A stretch of 64,000 bases of DNA from ENR-C20 sp942493145 (GTDB lineage Bacteria > Bacillota > Clostridia > Acetivibrionales > DTU013). Shown here in pieces: positions 1 to 9,139 of the stretch. The notes beneath the pieces were generated by a model. It had not been told where the DNA came from and ran no database searches. It was given only the letters and a program-made list of their open reading frames with translations. The DNA lies in assembly GCA_942493145.1 (NCBI GenBank), contig OW818679.1, positions 3,658,001 through 3,722,000 on the forward strand. The letters are read 5' to 3'. How positions within the stretch are numbered: the stretch's first letter is position 1; every line of letters begins with the position of its first letter. The position numbers and the translations under genes are program-made.

Positions 1-199
1 TCTTGCCTGTGAGGTGTGAAGTAGCGGTGCATACATCCTCAAATTCCGGATCGTTTGCCATATCGTAGGTCTGTTTCATAACATAGCAGCCACCGTCTAT
101 CCAATCTCCCGAACGGTCGACCTTTTTACCATGAAGATATACATTGGGTTTCATTTTGAGCAAGCGCTCTTTATAAGCTTCATATGTGCCTATTCCCAT
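1..199 (-). CDS. 4-hydroxyphenylacetate 3-hydroxylase / 4-hydroxybutyryl-CoA dehydratase family protein (N-terminal part)
   Basis: Only the first 66 codons are present; the gene runs off the left edge. The start ATG at 199 is preceded by GGGAGG at good spacing. The visible residues KPNVYLHGKKVD, then YDMANDPEFED and TATSHLTGK, match the N-terminus of the HpaB flavoprotein family, whose anaerobic members include FAD/[4Fe-4S] acyl-CoA dehydratases such as 4-hydroxybutyryl-CoA dehydratase as well as aromatic hydroxylases. The part seen cannot separate these activities. The gene has its own sigma-54 promoter at 274-290, of the same form as those of the catabolic genes at 20-29 kb, so it probably belongs to the same pathway. 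Family is fairly sure; substrate is unknown. Confidence 0.75.
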   Translation of the reverse strand, partial: MGIGTYEAYKERLLKMKPNVYLHGKKVDRSGDWIDGGCYVMKQTYDMANDPEFEDVCTATSHLTGK

Positions 200-273
200 T
201 TTTAAAAACCTCCCAAATTAATTAGTTTATATTTTTTTGAACCTATCATAATGTGGTTACAGATAATATATAG

Positions 274-290
274 AGCAAGAATCATGCCAA
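274..290 (-). promoter_or_regulatory. Sigma-54 (-24/-12) promoter of the HpaB-family gene
   Basis: Read on the minus strand the site is TTGGCATGATTCTTGCT, with GG and GC exactly 12 nt apart as in the sigma-54 consensus. It lies 75 nt upstream of the start at 199. A second TTGGCA sits just upstream at 297-302. The same TTGGCAT form recurs at 20594, 25852 and 29306. Confidence 0.75.
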
Positions 291-400
291 CTAACTGCCA
301 ACATGAACTGTCCAGACAATAATATCATAACATAATATTTGAATAAGTTGAACTAGTGGCCTGTAACATTTATGGAAAATGAAGAGGAGCGGCCTGGTAA

Positions 401-1180
401 TTAAACCAAACCGGCTCCAACCGCGGAATATTCAGAAACCCTGTCTGCAAGATACTTGAAGTCCGGCCTTCTTACAGAGTCCATCAGGTACGCTGTCCTG
501 TCCGATCCCGGTATCCTCTTCCTGTTAAGGACATAAATCATCCTTTCAGCGTTTCCGATACCGATGCCATGTCCCCAATACAAGCCGTTACCGAGGTCGA
601 TTACATTTTCCCCCTGCCATTCCGGTGTCATCGGATTGACATCCGGATTCTTGAAATACCTGCAATCTCCGGGTAAATACACTGGGTCGCGGTGATAGTC
701 TTCAATCCCAAGCTTTGGATCAAGATTCTGCCAATCCATAAGGTAAATGTCCGGAAACAACCGGTTGAAAAGTGTTTCCGGCATTGCATCCGCCAGCGCC
801 TTGTAAACGACGATCACTATCGCCGTAGCACATTCGGTGCCATATCTGGTGCCGTGCACATAAATGTCCCTGATTGCGTCATACGGTTTTACGCCGTTTC
901 TCAGTTCAAATCCACCATTTCCAGTCCTGTTCCAATATTCTTCATTACACATTGATTTTCTGAATACTCTGAAAGCAAACCCACTCCCATTGAGATCCCT
1001 GGCAGCATTCACAAGGTTCCTTCTAAGCTTGATTTCAAAAGCCAGCTGTTCTGGTGAGCGATAGTTAAATCCTTCACTGCCTTCATGCATCCTCTTAAGA
1101 ATTCCCATTCCAAAAGAATCGGGCTGGTATGTGTCAATAAAGCCATCCATGTCGAATCCACCATTTGCTATACTTATCAT
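401..1180 (-). CDS. tgl: Protein-glutamine gamma-glutamyltransferase (spore coat transglutaminase)
   Basis: 259 aa, close to the usual length of Bacillus Tgl (about 245 aa). Tgl makes isopeptide crosslinks between Gln and Lys side chains of coat proteins in the mother cell late in sporulation. The catalytic Cys is Cys117 in YGTECATAIVIV, with the neighbouring Glu116 that is also conserved in Bacillus. The second half keeps the block GDCRYFKNP, then WQGENVIDLGNGLYWGHGIGI. The ATG at 1178-1180 follows the stop of the upstream gene by one base, so translation is coupled; a G-rich RBS lies in the end of that gene. Its presence marks the organism as an endospore former. It lies tail-on to the sigma-54 promoter region of the HpaB gene. 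Confidence 0.93.
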   Translation of the reverse strand: MISIANGGFDMDGFIDTYQPDSFGMGILKRMHEGSEGFNYRSPEQLAFEIKLRRNLVNAARDLNGSGFAFRVFRKSMCNEEYWNRTGNGGFELRNGVKPYDAIRDIYVHGTRYGTECATAIVIVVYKALADAMPETLFNRLFPDIYLMDWQNLDPKLGIEDYHRDPVYLPGDCRYFKNPDVNPMTPEWQGENVIDLGNGLYWGHGIGIGNAERMIYVLNRKRIPGSDRTAYLMDSVRRPDFKYLADRVSEYSAVGAGLV

Positions 1181-1181
1181 G

Positions 1182-2033
1182 TCAGCACCCCCCCGATGGC
1201 CGCCCGGAAAAATCCGGATCCTGTGCGTCCATATTCTTAAGGACTATGAATGGACGTGGTTTGTCCGTCTGCTGGAAGCCTTCCCCTACGTAGAAAAGGT
1301 TTTCCCTGTTTTCATCCAGCCATTTCCGGCAGTATGCATACTGTTTTGAGACATCCACATTGCGGTTTGCATCAAAACAGGGTATGAAGTTCAGTAGTTT
1401 TCTCGCCAGTTCAACATCCCTGTAATCGGATGAACAGAGATACCGTACTATGTTGTCAAGGCAACATGGATCTGCCGTTTCAAAAAGGCCCCATACCAGA
1501 TCATGGTAGTAGGACCCCCTGCGGTGCCGCTTAAATATGATATCCGTCACGTCCTTAATGGCAGTTTTGTCCTTATGAACCTTTAAGAGTATTATTGATG
1601 CGTTGTCGAGAATTTCATCGTAATGTTCGTCAAGTCCATCATCCGATTTACCCGTCTCCAGTATCCATTTACGGGTGGAAGGGTTCACATTCATACAATC
1701 AATATACGACCTGCTTTGATTGAAGTTTTCTTCATCAGGCGTCGTAAAAGCCTTTGAATCCTCGAACATTAAGTTGTTTACATAACTTAATGCCTCACGG
1801 TTCCTCGGGTTAAGGGATCCAGACAGTCCTTTCTCTTCTATAACTTGTCTGAGCAAGTATATTAAAGAAAATCCTGTGGTTTCCTCATTAATTAGTGCTG
1901 ATGCTTTTTCCGGGTATTCTTCAGATAGCCGGCGGAAGTACTCAAGAAGTACTTCATTCCCGCCTCTATACCTTATTTTGTTTAGAAGTCCATTTTTTTG
2001 GACTCTCCGGGAATTCCACGGTAGTGCAGGCAT
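1182..2033 (-). CDS. Unknown protein coupled to tgl
   Basis: 283 aa, not recognised. It is soluble in appearance, with no signal peptide or membrane segment, rich in charged and aromatic residues (for example RRLSEEYPEKA and FKRHRRGSYYHDLVWGLFE) and probably alpha-helical; a HEAT-like fold is possible but not shown. The start at 2033 has AGAAGGTGAT upstream. It ends one base before tgl, so both are made from one mRNA. The promoter region carries a SigK-like -10 (2064-2072). I infer a late mother-cell role, perhaps as partner, substrate or localisation factor for the transglutaminase, but nothing in the sequence proves this. Confidence 0.75.
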   Translation of the reverse strand: MPALPWNSRRVQKNGLLNKIRYRGGNEVLLEYFRRLSEEYPEKASALINEETTGFSLIYLLRQVIEEKGLSGSLNPRNREALSYVNNLMFEDSKAFTTPDEENFNQSRSYIDCMNVNPSTRKWILETGKSDDGLDEHYDEILDNASIILLKVHKDKTAIKDVTDIIFKRHRRGSYYHDLVWGLFETADPCCLDNIVRYLCSSDYRDVELARKLLNFIPCFDANRNVDVSKQYAYCRKWLDENRENLFYVGEGFQQTDKPRPFIVLKNMDAQDPDFSGRPSGGC

Positions 2034-2063
2034 ATGATATCACCTTCTGTTAAAGTCATATAA

Positions 2064-2072
2064 TATCATATG
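2064..2072 (-). promoter_or_regulatory. Possible SigK -10 element for the tgl operon
   Basis: On the minus strand CATATGATA matches the SigK -10 pattern CATAnnnTA and lies 31 nt upstream of the start at 2033. The -35 dinucleotide AC is not clear at the expected spacing. Bacillus tgl is known to be SigK-dependent, which supports the call. Confidence 0.35.
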
Positions 2073-2133
2073 CCACAGCCGCGATTTTGCAGATAAATTA
2101 AATTTTTATTTTGAGATAATATGTTATGTAATC

Positions 2134-2766
2134 TTAAAATCCGTTCAGGCCCTGGATAAGAATAGCCCTTGCAGGCGCAGCTTCCACCCCGTATATCTTC
2201 AGTGGTGCAGCAACCAGCAGGTATTCACCCACTTCGGCCTCTTTAAGCCTGAGCCCCTCCAAAATGACGATTCCAGCTTCCATCAGGGTCTTGTGGGTCT
2301 CATGAGCGGGCTGTCCTCTCTCTATTCCGAGGCCGTCGGTCCCAACTCCCGAAACCCCTATATCTCTTAAATATTCGGCTCCTGGACCATCAAGGAATAT
2401 GAAGGGGCCTTCCAAAATATCAGCCAGTGAATTTCGGGTCTTGAGAAGAACAAAGTCGCCCTTCTCAATTTGCTTGCACTCAAGTTCCCCACGGCCTATT
2501 TTGTCCGTTGGTCCAGTCAGGTCAACTACCCGGCACTTCCTTACAAACCTGCTCAAATCAAGTCCGCTGATGGGTAAGCCTCCATCGAAAATGTGCATGG
2601 GTGAATCCGCGTGGGTCCCGGTATGAAGGTTCATGTCAAGCCTGGTTTCATATACGGTTGCAGTGTCAAAATCACTGTCAATCTTTAAAACAGGCCTTTT
2701 CGATTCTTTTCCCTTATATACCGGCATCCCATAAGAGATATCCATCGAAATATCAATTATCCTCAT
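2134..2766 (-). CDS. Cyclase/kynurenine-formamidase family metal hydrolase in the pentose phosphate operon
   Basis: 210 aa from the ATG at 2766; an upstream in-frame start at 2778 is less likely. The family motif HTGTHADSPMH (HxGTHxDxPxH metal-binding signature of arylformamidases and isatin hydrolase) is intact, and a later HETHKT block is present. These enzymes open amide or lactam rings or hydrolyse formamides using two metals. The start codon overlaps the zwf stop as ATGA, so it is translationally coupled to glucose-6-phosphate dehydrogenase. No 6-phosphogluconolactonase gene lies between or beside zwf and gnd, so this ring-opening hydrolase could fill that step. That role is inference; the family assignment is secure. 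Confidence 0.85.
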   Translation of the reverse strand: MRIIDISMDISYGMPVYKGKESKRPVLKIDSDFDTATVYETRLDMNLHTGTHADSPMHIFDGGLPISGLDLSRFVRKCRVVDLTGPTDKIGRGELECKQIEKGDFVLLKTRNSLADILEGPFIFLDGPGAEYLRDIGVSGVGTDGLGIERGQPAHETHKTLMEAGIVILEGLRLKEAEVGEYLLVAAPLKIYGVEAAPARAILIQGLNGF

Positions 2767-4271
2767 ACATTCCACCATTCCCTGCCGTCCCGTGCCATCA
2801 ATTCAAAGGCTTTTATGGGCCCCATGGTTCCGGCGTTGTAATTTGGGAAAACGTGTCTCTTCTGTTCCCTGTAATCAATGATCCTGTTGGCAAATATCCA
2901 CGAAGCCTCTACTTCGTCCCACCTCGAGAAAAGTGTGGTATCCCCGCGCATGATATCATAGATTAGACGTTCGTAGGCTTCCGGGGTATTGCCCTGTATG
3001 GGGCTCACATAGTTTGTATCCATCTTTGTCGGTATGATATCGCTATGGGTACTGAAGTCCTTCGTATTGAACTGGAAGAACACACCCACATTGGGTTGTA
3101 TTTTTATAACCAGTATGTTTGGTTCCTGTACAAGACTATCCTTAAAATATAGTATGCTGGGCATCGATTTGAACTGGATGATTATTTCAGCCGACTTGGT
3201 GCCCAGCCGCTTTCCAGTCCTGATATAAAACGGTGTGCCGGACCACCTGAAGTTGTTGATATGTAGCTTCAGGGCCACAAAGGTTTCGGTACAGGAGTCT
3301 TCCGGAATTTTGTCCTCCTCCCTGTAGCCGGGTACAGGGACACCATCTATAAACCCATTGCCATATTGTCCGAATACGACATTATCCCTGAGCATTTCTG
3401 GCGTGAATTCTTCTATCGCCTGGATGACCTTCAGCTTTTCCGTCCTTATGGAATCGGTCTTCAGGTTTACAGGGGGTTCCATGGCAACCAGCGATAGTAT
3501 CTGCATTATATGGTTCTGCAGCATATCCCGCATAGCTCCTGAATTTTCATAATAACCGCCCCTTGATCCGATACCGTTTGTCTCACTAAGGGATATCTGT
3601 ATATTGTCGATGAACTTGTTGCTCCAAATCGATTCGAATACAGTGTTGCAAAAACGCAACACCATTATGTTCTGAATCATTTCCTTGCCCAGGTAATGGT
3701 CTATCCTGTAAATGTCGCGTTCATGAAACACTTCAATGAGCTTGTTGTTGAGCTGTCTGGCTGTAGCTATGTCCTTGCCGAAGGGCTTCTCTATGACCAG
3801 CCTCTTCCAGTTCCCTGATCCATCCGGTTTGGAAAGGCCGCTTTCATTGAGTCCATGTACAATGGTTTCAAAATATTCCGGTGCAACGGCCATATAGAAT
3901 ATCCTGTTGCCTCCCACGCAGATATTGCCCTCGAGTTCCTCGAGGAAGTTTTTCAGGATGTCGTATCCGCTCTGCTCCGTAAAATCAAACTGCACATAGT
4001 AAATCAGTCCCCTTAGTTTGGCCCACTTGGTTTCATCCAGCTTGTTCCTTGAATACTTTTTAAGTGATTCAAAAACTTCATCCCTATACTGTTCCTGAGT
4101 CTTTTCCTTTCTGCCGATTGAAACGACAGCAAAATGCTCGGGCATCAGCTTGTCATAGACAAGGTTGTATAATGCGGGCATCAGTTTTCTATGGGTCAAA
4201 TCGCCTGTTCCGCCGAAAATGACCATTATGGAAGATAATTCACTAACTTTGCATGGTTGTTCTTTTATCAT
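2763..4271 (-). CDS. zwf: Glucose-6-phosphate 1-dehydrogenase
   Basis: 502 aa, full length. It oxidises glucose 6-phosphate to 6-phosphogluconolactone with NAD(P)+, the entry to the oxidative pentose phosphate pathway. The N-terminal nucleotide motif IFGGTGDLTHRKL is at residues 18-30, the substrate motif EKPFG at 161-165 and the active-site signature RIDHYLGKE at 189-197, which contains the catalytic His. It lies 69 nt downstream of gnd in the same direction and overlaps the next gene by ATGA. The RBS GAAGG is 7-8 nt before the ATG. It is a complete and ordinary family member. Confidence 0.97.
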   Translation of the reverse strand: MIKEQPCKVSELSSIMVIFGGTGDLTHRKLMPALYNLVYDKLMPEHFAVVSIGRKEKTQEQYRDEVFESLKKYSRNKLDETKWAKLRGLIYYVQFDFTEQSGYDILKNFLEELEGNICVGGNRIFYMAVAPEYFETIVHGLNESGLSKPDGSGNWKRLVIEKPFGKDIATARQLNNKLIEVFHERDIYRIDHYLGKEMIQNIMVLRFCNTVFESIWSNKFIDNIQISLSETNGIGSRGGYYENSGAMRDMLQNHIMQILSLVAMEPPVNLKTDSIRTEKLKVIQAIEEFTPEMLRDNVVFGQYGNGFIDGVPVPGYREEDKIPEDSCTETFVALKLHINNFRWSGTPFYIRTGKRLGTKSAEIIIQFKSMPSILYFKDSLVQEPNILVIKIQPNVGVFFQFNTKDFSTHSDIIPTKMDTNYVSPIQGNTPEAYERLIYDIMRGDTTLFSRWDEVEASWIFANRIIDYREQKRHVFPNYNAGTMGPIKAFELMARDGREWWNV

Positions 4272-4340
4272 ATCAATACCTTCTTCCTCATGTCATCCAT
4301 ATATTATCAATAAATATCATAATTCCATATCAAAAATCAT

Positions 4341-5777
4341 CTATTCCTGCCATTGTGTATGGAAGGCGCCCTCCCTGTCGGTCCTCCTGTATGTATGTGC
4401 CCCGAAATAGTCCCTTTGCGCCTGCAGCAGGTTCATGGGAAGAAGATTGGCCCTGTAGCTGTCATAATAGGAAAGCGCGCTTGTAAATGCAGGAACGGGA
4501 ATTCCAGCTTTTATAGCAGCAATTGTTGCATTTCTCCAGTCTTCCTGGTAACTCTCCATGATGTTTGAAAAATAGTCATCCATAAGCAGGTTTGAAAGCC
4601 CAGGTTCCTTTTCATATGCATTCCTGATCCTGTTCAGGAATTGTGCCCTTATAATACAGCCACCACGGAATATCGATGCTATATCACCCAGCCTGAGCCC
4701 CCATCCATTTGCTTCGGAAGCAGCCTTCATCAGACTGAAGCCCTGAGCATATGCACATATTTTACTTGCATAAAGCGCTCGTCGAACCATTTCAATTAAG
4801 TTTGCCTTGGTCTCTTCTTCAGCGGCCATCGTTTTACCGGAATTGGATGCAGTGCGGGACGGCCCTTTGAGTTTTTCTGATGCTGCTACCCGTTCCTCTT
4901 TTATTGAGGATAGATACCTCTGGAATACCGACTCTGTTATAGTAGGCGTCGCAACCCCCATATCAAGTGCAGCCTGGCTGGTCCATTTCCCTGTGCCCTT
5001 TTGACCGGCCACATCCAGAATAACATCTACCATATATTTACCGGTTTCCGAATCGCTTTTAGATAAAATTTCGGATGTGATTTCGATAAGATAGCTGTTG
5101 AGTTCACCCTTGTTCCATTCTGTGAAAGTTTTCTGCAATTCGGGCATCGAAAGGCCGGCAACATTCCGCAGGATATCATATGCCTCACATATCAGCTGCA
5201 TATCTCCATATTCAATGCCATTATGAACCATTTTGACAAAATGTCCAGAGCCATCCTTCCCAATATATGAGCAGCATGGCTCACCATCAACCTTGGCAGC
5301 AATATCGGTAAGAATGCTTTCGATCTTTTTATATGCCCTCTCATCGCCACCTGGCATTATTGCCGGCCCGTTTCGGGCGCCTTCTTCACCACCCGATATC
5401 CCGGCTCCTATGTAATGCAGTCCTTTTGCCTCCAGCTCACTGCTCCTCCTGATTGTATCAGGATAGTAGGAGTTTCCGCCGTCTATCAGTATGTCCCCTG
5501 CCGACAGGAAAGGCAAAAGGTGTCTTATGGTCTCATCCACGGCATCCCCGGCTTTAACCATCATTATGATTTTCCTCGGCGTCTCAAGGGATCCGGCAAA
5601 TTCTCCAACTGACCAGGTTGCAGCTATGCGCTTGCTTGCATCTTCCTTCAACAGTTCCCCTGTTTTTTCAGGTGAACGGTTGTAAGCTGCCACCGTGTAT
5701 CCATGATCAGCTATGTTAAGGGCAAGATTCCTACCCATAACAGCCAGTCCTATCACTCCAATTTGTTTTTTGTTCAT
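4341..5777 (-). CDS. gnd: 6-phosphogluconate dehydrogenase, decarboxylating
   Basis: 478 aa, the length of the long, E. coli-type enzyme. It converts 6-phosphogluconate to ribulose 5-phosphate and CO2 and reduces NADP+. The Rossmann motif GLAVMGRNLALNI is at the N-terminus, GGNSYYPDT and the substrate block GAGISGGEEGARNGPAIMPGG follow, and the family signature ILDVAGQKGTGKW is in the middle. The start at 5777 has GGGGGAAGT upstream. It is the first gene of the gnd-zwf-hydrolase operon. Confidence 0.97.
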   Translation of the reverse strand: MNKKQIGVIGLAVMGRNLALNIADHGYTVAAYNRSPEKTGELLKEDASKRIAATWSVGEFAGSLETPRKIIMMVKAGDAVDETIRHLLPFLSAGDILIDGGNSYYPDTIRRSSELEAKGLHYIGAGISGGEEGARNGPAIMPGGDERAYKKIESILTDIAAKVDGEPCCSYIGKDGSGHFVKMVHNGIEYGDMQLICEAYDILRNVAGLSMPELQKTFTEWNKGELNSYLIEITSEILSKSDSETGKYMVDVILDVAGQKGTGKWTSQAALDMGVATPTITESVFQRYLSSIKEERVAASEKLKGPSRTASNSGKTMAAEEETKANLIEMVRRALYASKICAYAQGFSLMKAASEANGWGLRLGDIASIFRGGCIIRAQFLNRIRNAYEKEPGLSNLLMDDYFSNIMESYQEDWRNATIAAIKAGIPVPAFTSALSYYDSYRANLLPMNLLQAQRDYFGAHTYRRTDREGAFHTQWQE

Positions 5778-6095
5778 ATTACTTCCCCCGGATGCTTATT
5801 ATTTTACTGAGCCGTTTGCTACATTATATTTTACCCGTTTCATTCCGGCTAAAACTTACCAACGCTCATAAATTGAAATGAATTATACCGCATTATTATC
5901 AGGATATCAACAATTGCTCCGTTTTTAACGCATAGGAACAAAACACAATATAAATAGGAGCATAACACAATATAATATGCGCAGAATGTTGTGATAAATT
6001 ATAGAATCAAGAAATGAATTTGTTAATCCCTTAACGGAAACACACAAGCGGAACCATGGTAATCTGAATCAATGGGGTGGGAAAGTTGAGTTATA
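5778..6095. other. Intergenic region upstream of gnd
   Basis: 318 nt, A/T-rich, no plausible gene. It carries two copies of the 12-mer AACACAATATAA at 5942-5953 and 5964-5975, spaced 22 bp (two helical turns), which could be an operator for gnd. No rho-independent terminator for the MFS gene is obvious, since that gene ends at 6096 on the same strand and reads into this region only from the other side. Confidence 0.4.
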
Positions 6096-7277
6096 TCATA
6101 CAACCAGGTATCTCTTGCACCAGAAGTAATATACCAAGAGTTGAAAAACCGAAGCAATGACTGCAAGGATCATTATCATAGAATAATTCGACAGCATTAG
6201 CATCATACCTGCAGTATAGGCTCCAGCGCTCTGTCCCAGCTGATTTGTGAAAATCCTCATACCTGAGTATGAGCCCTGTATGTTTGCAGGAATTGATTGA
6301 AGCATCGGACTATCGATAACTCCCGGAAGAGCACCCCTTATATAGGCATTCAATACCCAGAATATCACAAATACCCTGGCATCGGCGAACGCAAGGACTA
6401 CCAGGGATAATATCCCCAAAGCCTGTGAAATTACTGCAAGCCCTGAGCTCTTGTATTTTTCAAGCAACATAGGCATGACAAACACACAGATGCAGGAAGC
6501 TAACGAGGCTGCAGACAGTATCATCCCGACATGGTACTCGGTAAACCTGAAAACATCCCTCATTATGATATTAGACATCGATGAAAGCAGGTTTACTGAA
6601 AATCCGGCCAGGATAGCATATACAAGATATGATACCACCTTTTGAGACTTCAATACTTCCAGGAAGGCTGTCTTTGTCTGCAGGTGGATGTTATTCACCG
6701 GCAGCCCCATCCTGAGGATGCCCATGATTGTAAAAATAACTCCACTAGCCAGAAGAGGTACAAGGAAAGGACGACCGTAGCCTTCAAACAGAGAGGGGAG
6801 GTATCCTCCAATGATATTTCCGGCTATCATCGCGCCAAGGAACATGAACATAAGCAGATTGTAAACCTTGTGCCTGTCTTCCTCTGATACCAGGCTTAAA
6901 AGGAACGGGAATTCCGCAGAAAGCACGAGGGCATCACCAACACTGGATAACAGCTGGCATATAAGAACCATTGGAAAGCTTGCCGATAGAGCGACTATTA
7001 TCATCCCGATGCCTTTTGCAATACACCCGATGACCATTGCCCTTTGAAAGCCTATCCTCCCCAAAACCGCCCCTGCAAAAAGTGAAAGGATGGCCGTACC
7101 AATAGTAGCCAAAGCAAGTACTATGCCTAGCTGTTGGTCGGAGAACCCAATTGATTTCAAGTGGAAATTAAGGTTGAGAATCCAGAGTCCTATACTCAGA
7201 CCGAATAAAGCCTCCGTCGCAAGAAACCGCTTTGCAGGCGCAGGTAATGAAATTATGGATTTTATGTAGGTTTTCAT
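6096..7277 (-). CDS. MFS transporter
   Basis: 393 aa with about 12 hydrophobic segments, the length of a 12-TM major facilitator. The first half contains GAVLGRIGFQRAMVIG, the loop 2-3 type motif. The substrate is not readable. It lies 37 nt downstream of a MarR regulator on the same strand, so the two form an operon of the type often found with drug or organic-acid exporters. The start at 7277 is preceded by GGTGACAATACT. The family is safe; efflux is inference from the MarR context. Confidence 0.85.
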   Translation of the reverse strand: MKTYIKSIISLPAPAKRFLATEALFGLSIGLWILNLNFHLKSIGFSDQQLGIVLALATIGTAILSLFAGAVLGRIGFQRAMVIGCIAKGIGMIIVALSASFPMVLICQLLSSVGDALVLSAEFPFLLSLVSEEDRHKVYNLLMFMFLGAMIAGNIIGGYLPSLFEGYGRPFLVPLLASGVIFTIMGILRMGLPVNNIHLQTKTAFLEVLKSQKVVSYLVYAILAGFSVNLLSSMSNIIMRDVFRFTEYHVGMILSAASLASCICVFVMPMLLEKYKSSGLAVISQALGILSLVVLAFADARVFVIFWVLNAYIRGALPGVIDSPMLQSIPANIQGSYSGMRIFTNQLGQSAGAYTAGMMLMLSNYSMIMILAVIASVFQLLVYYFWCKRYLVV

Positions 7278-7314
7278 AGTATTGTCACCATCTCAGTATC
7301 AGGAGGTCTGGTAT

Positions 7315-7827
7315 CTAGTCGTCGAGGTCAGGTAACAAATCCTGTTCCCGCAAATCCTTCACCTCGCCCATGTTATTAATAATTCTGTGGAGGTATACGC
7401 CAAGATCGTCGACTTCAGGCTGCGAAAAGCCTTCCAGTATCTTGCTGCTGGTGTTGTCCAGAAAGGCGTCGACTTCCTCAATGGTTTTTCTTGCCTTATC
7501 GGTCAGAGATATTACCAGTGACCTCCTGTCGGAAGGATTCACCTCTCTGGTGACAAAACCAAGCTTTATAAGCCTGTCAATTATTCCGGTAATAGCCGCC
7601 CTGACATACCCAAGCTTATCGGCAATCACTGCCGGTGTGAATAATAATTCCTTCTTTTCCTGTGTCGAATCGTCAGAACGATTTGCCTTCTCGCTTTCAT
7701 AAATATATTTAATCAGCACATATTGAGGAAATGTAAGAGAGAACCCGTTCAATTCAATATTTACTTTAAGTTTAATCAAGCGTGATGCCTTGTTAAGTAA
7801 ATGCCCTAATTCGTTTCCGGTTGTCAA
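7315..7827 (-). CDS. MarR family transcriptional regulator
   Basis: About 170 aa if it starts at the TTG at 7825-7827, which has AAAGGTGG seven bases upstream; an in-frame start at 7941 would add a 38-residue extension with no RBS. The winged-helix part reads FTPAVIADKLGYVRAAITGIIDRLIKLGFVTREVNPSDRR, the MarR recognition helix and wing with the conserved D-R pair. These are dimeric repressors released by small phenolic or acidic ligands. It precedes the MFS gene and is divergent from the hydrolase at 8126, so it probably controls one or both. Confidence 0.85.
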   Translation of the reverse strand: MTTGNELGHLLNKASRLIKLKVNIELNGFSLTFPQYVLIKYIYESEKANRSDDSTQEKKELLFTPAVIADKLGYVRAAITGIIDRLIKLGFVTREVNPSDRRSLVISLTDKARKTIEEVDAFLDNTSSKILEGFSQPEVDDLGVYLHRIINNMGEVKDLREQDLLPDLDD

Positions 7828-8125
7828 AATGACGCCACCTTTCTTTTTATCGATTAATATCATTTTCACTATAATTATTGTACTACAAGTCATACAAAAA
7901 AATAATGATTTAAGTATATAATTAATACGCAGATTATTCAATCCAGAATCTTTACAATCTGAAAATTATGCTGAATAATCTGATGCTTTTTTCAAATATG
8001 TATTATCCTCAATTCTAAAAATGTGTTATCATCGTAAATATGCAAAATATCATGCAACTTATGTCTATTTATATAATGTAACAATTACTATACGGGAACA
8101 AATAAAAAGGGGATATACACAGGTA

Positions 8126-9118
8126 ATGAATGAAAACACGCAACAGCTTTTTGACGATATTTATTCTATCAAGGTACCATTGCCAGGCAACCCGCTTAAG
8201 AATGTAAATAACTATTATATAAAAGGCAGGGAAAGAAACCTGCTTATCGATACCGCCTTCAATATGCCGGAATGTCTTGAAGCCCTAAAGTCCGGTCTGG
8301 ATGGAATTAATGCAGACATGGACCGGACAGACATATTCCTGACGCACCTCCACTCCGATCATACCGGATTGGCAGCAGAAATAGCCGGTTCCGGTACCAG
8401 AGTGTACATCGGCGAAACAGACCGGGAAAGGCTGGAACTCTTTCTGAAGGAAGAATATTGGGATACAGTCTATAAGAGGAATTTAATGCTCGGATTTTCG
8501 GAAGAGGAAATCGAAAAAATCAAGGCAAACAATCCAGCCTCCAAATATCTTCCTTCCAAGCCGGTAAAGTATATTGGAATAGAAGATGGACACACTTTCG
8601 ATCTGGGAGGTTACAAGCTACGGTGCATCAGCACTCCTGGACATACTCCAGGCAATATGTGCATTTATGAAGAAGGCAGGAAGATACTATTCAGCGGCGA
8701 CCATATAATCTTCGACATCTCTCCCAATATAACCGCATGGGCCGATGTAGATGATTCATTGGGCATGTACATCGATAGTATGGAGAAAATATGCAGGCTG
8801 GACGTTTCCGTTACTTTTTCAGGCCACCGGAGTATCGTGGGCGATGTATACAGCAGAGCCGGCGAACTTGTCAGACATCACGAGACAAGGTTGGAAGAGG
8901 TTTTACAAATTGTGAACGGGTCTGATGGCATAACAACATATGATGTCGCTGCTGGAATGACATGGTCAATTCGCGCCAGTAACTGGTCAGATTTCCCAGT
9001 CACCCAGAAATGGTTCGCCGTAGGTGAGGCATCGGCACATCTGGATTACCAGCTTAAAAGGGACAGAATCAAAATGGAGATCAGAGACGGAAAGTACTTC
9101 TATAAAAGCAGGTCCTGA
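8126..9118 (+). CDS. Metallo-beta-lactamase fold hydrolase
   Basis: 330 aa from the ATG at 8126; the upstream in-frame codons back to 8021 look like untranslated leader. The zinc motif THLHSDHTG gives His74, His76, Asp78 and His79; GHTPGN and SGDH supply the later ligands, and SGHR near residue 230 the last His. A C-terminal helical part follows. This is the general MBL hydrolase type (glyoxalase II-like or lactonase-like); the substrate cannot be read. It is divergent from the MarR gene and convergent with the zinc-ribbon protein. Confidence 0.85.
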   Translation: MNENTQQLFDDIYSIKVPLPGNPLKNVNNYYIKGRERNLLIDTAFNMPECLEALKSGLDGINADMDRTDIFLTHLHSDHTGLAAEIAGSGTRVYIGETDRERLELFLKEEYWDTVYKRNLMLGFSEEEIEKIKANNPASKYLPSKPVKYIGIEDGHTFDLGGYKLRCISTPGHTPGNMCIYEEGRKILFSGDHIIFDISPNITAWADVDDSLGMYIDSMEKICRLDVSVTFSGHRSIVGDVYSRAGELVRHHETRLEEVLQIVNGSDGITTYDVAAGMTWSIRASNWSDFPVTQKWFAVGEASAHLDYQLKRDRIKMEIRDGKYFYKSRS

Positions 9119-9139
9119 GAAGTACTTTCCAATATCAGT

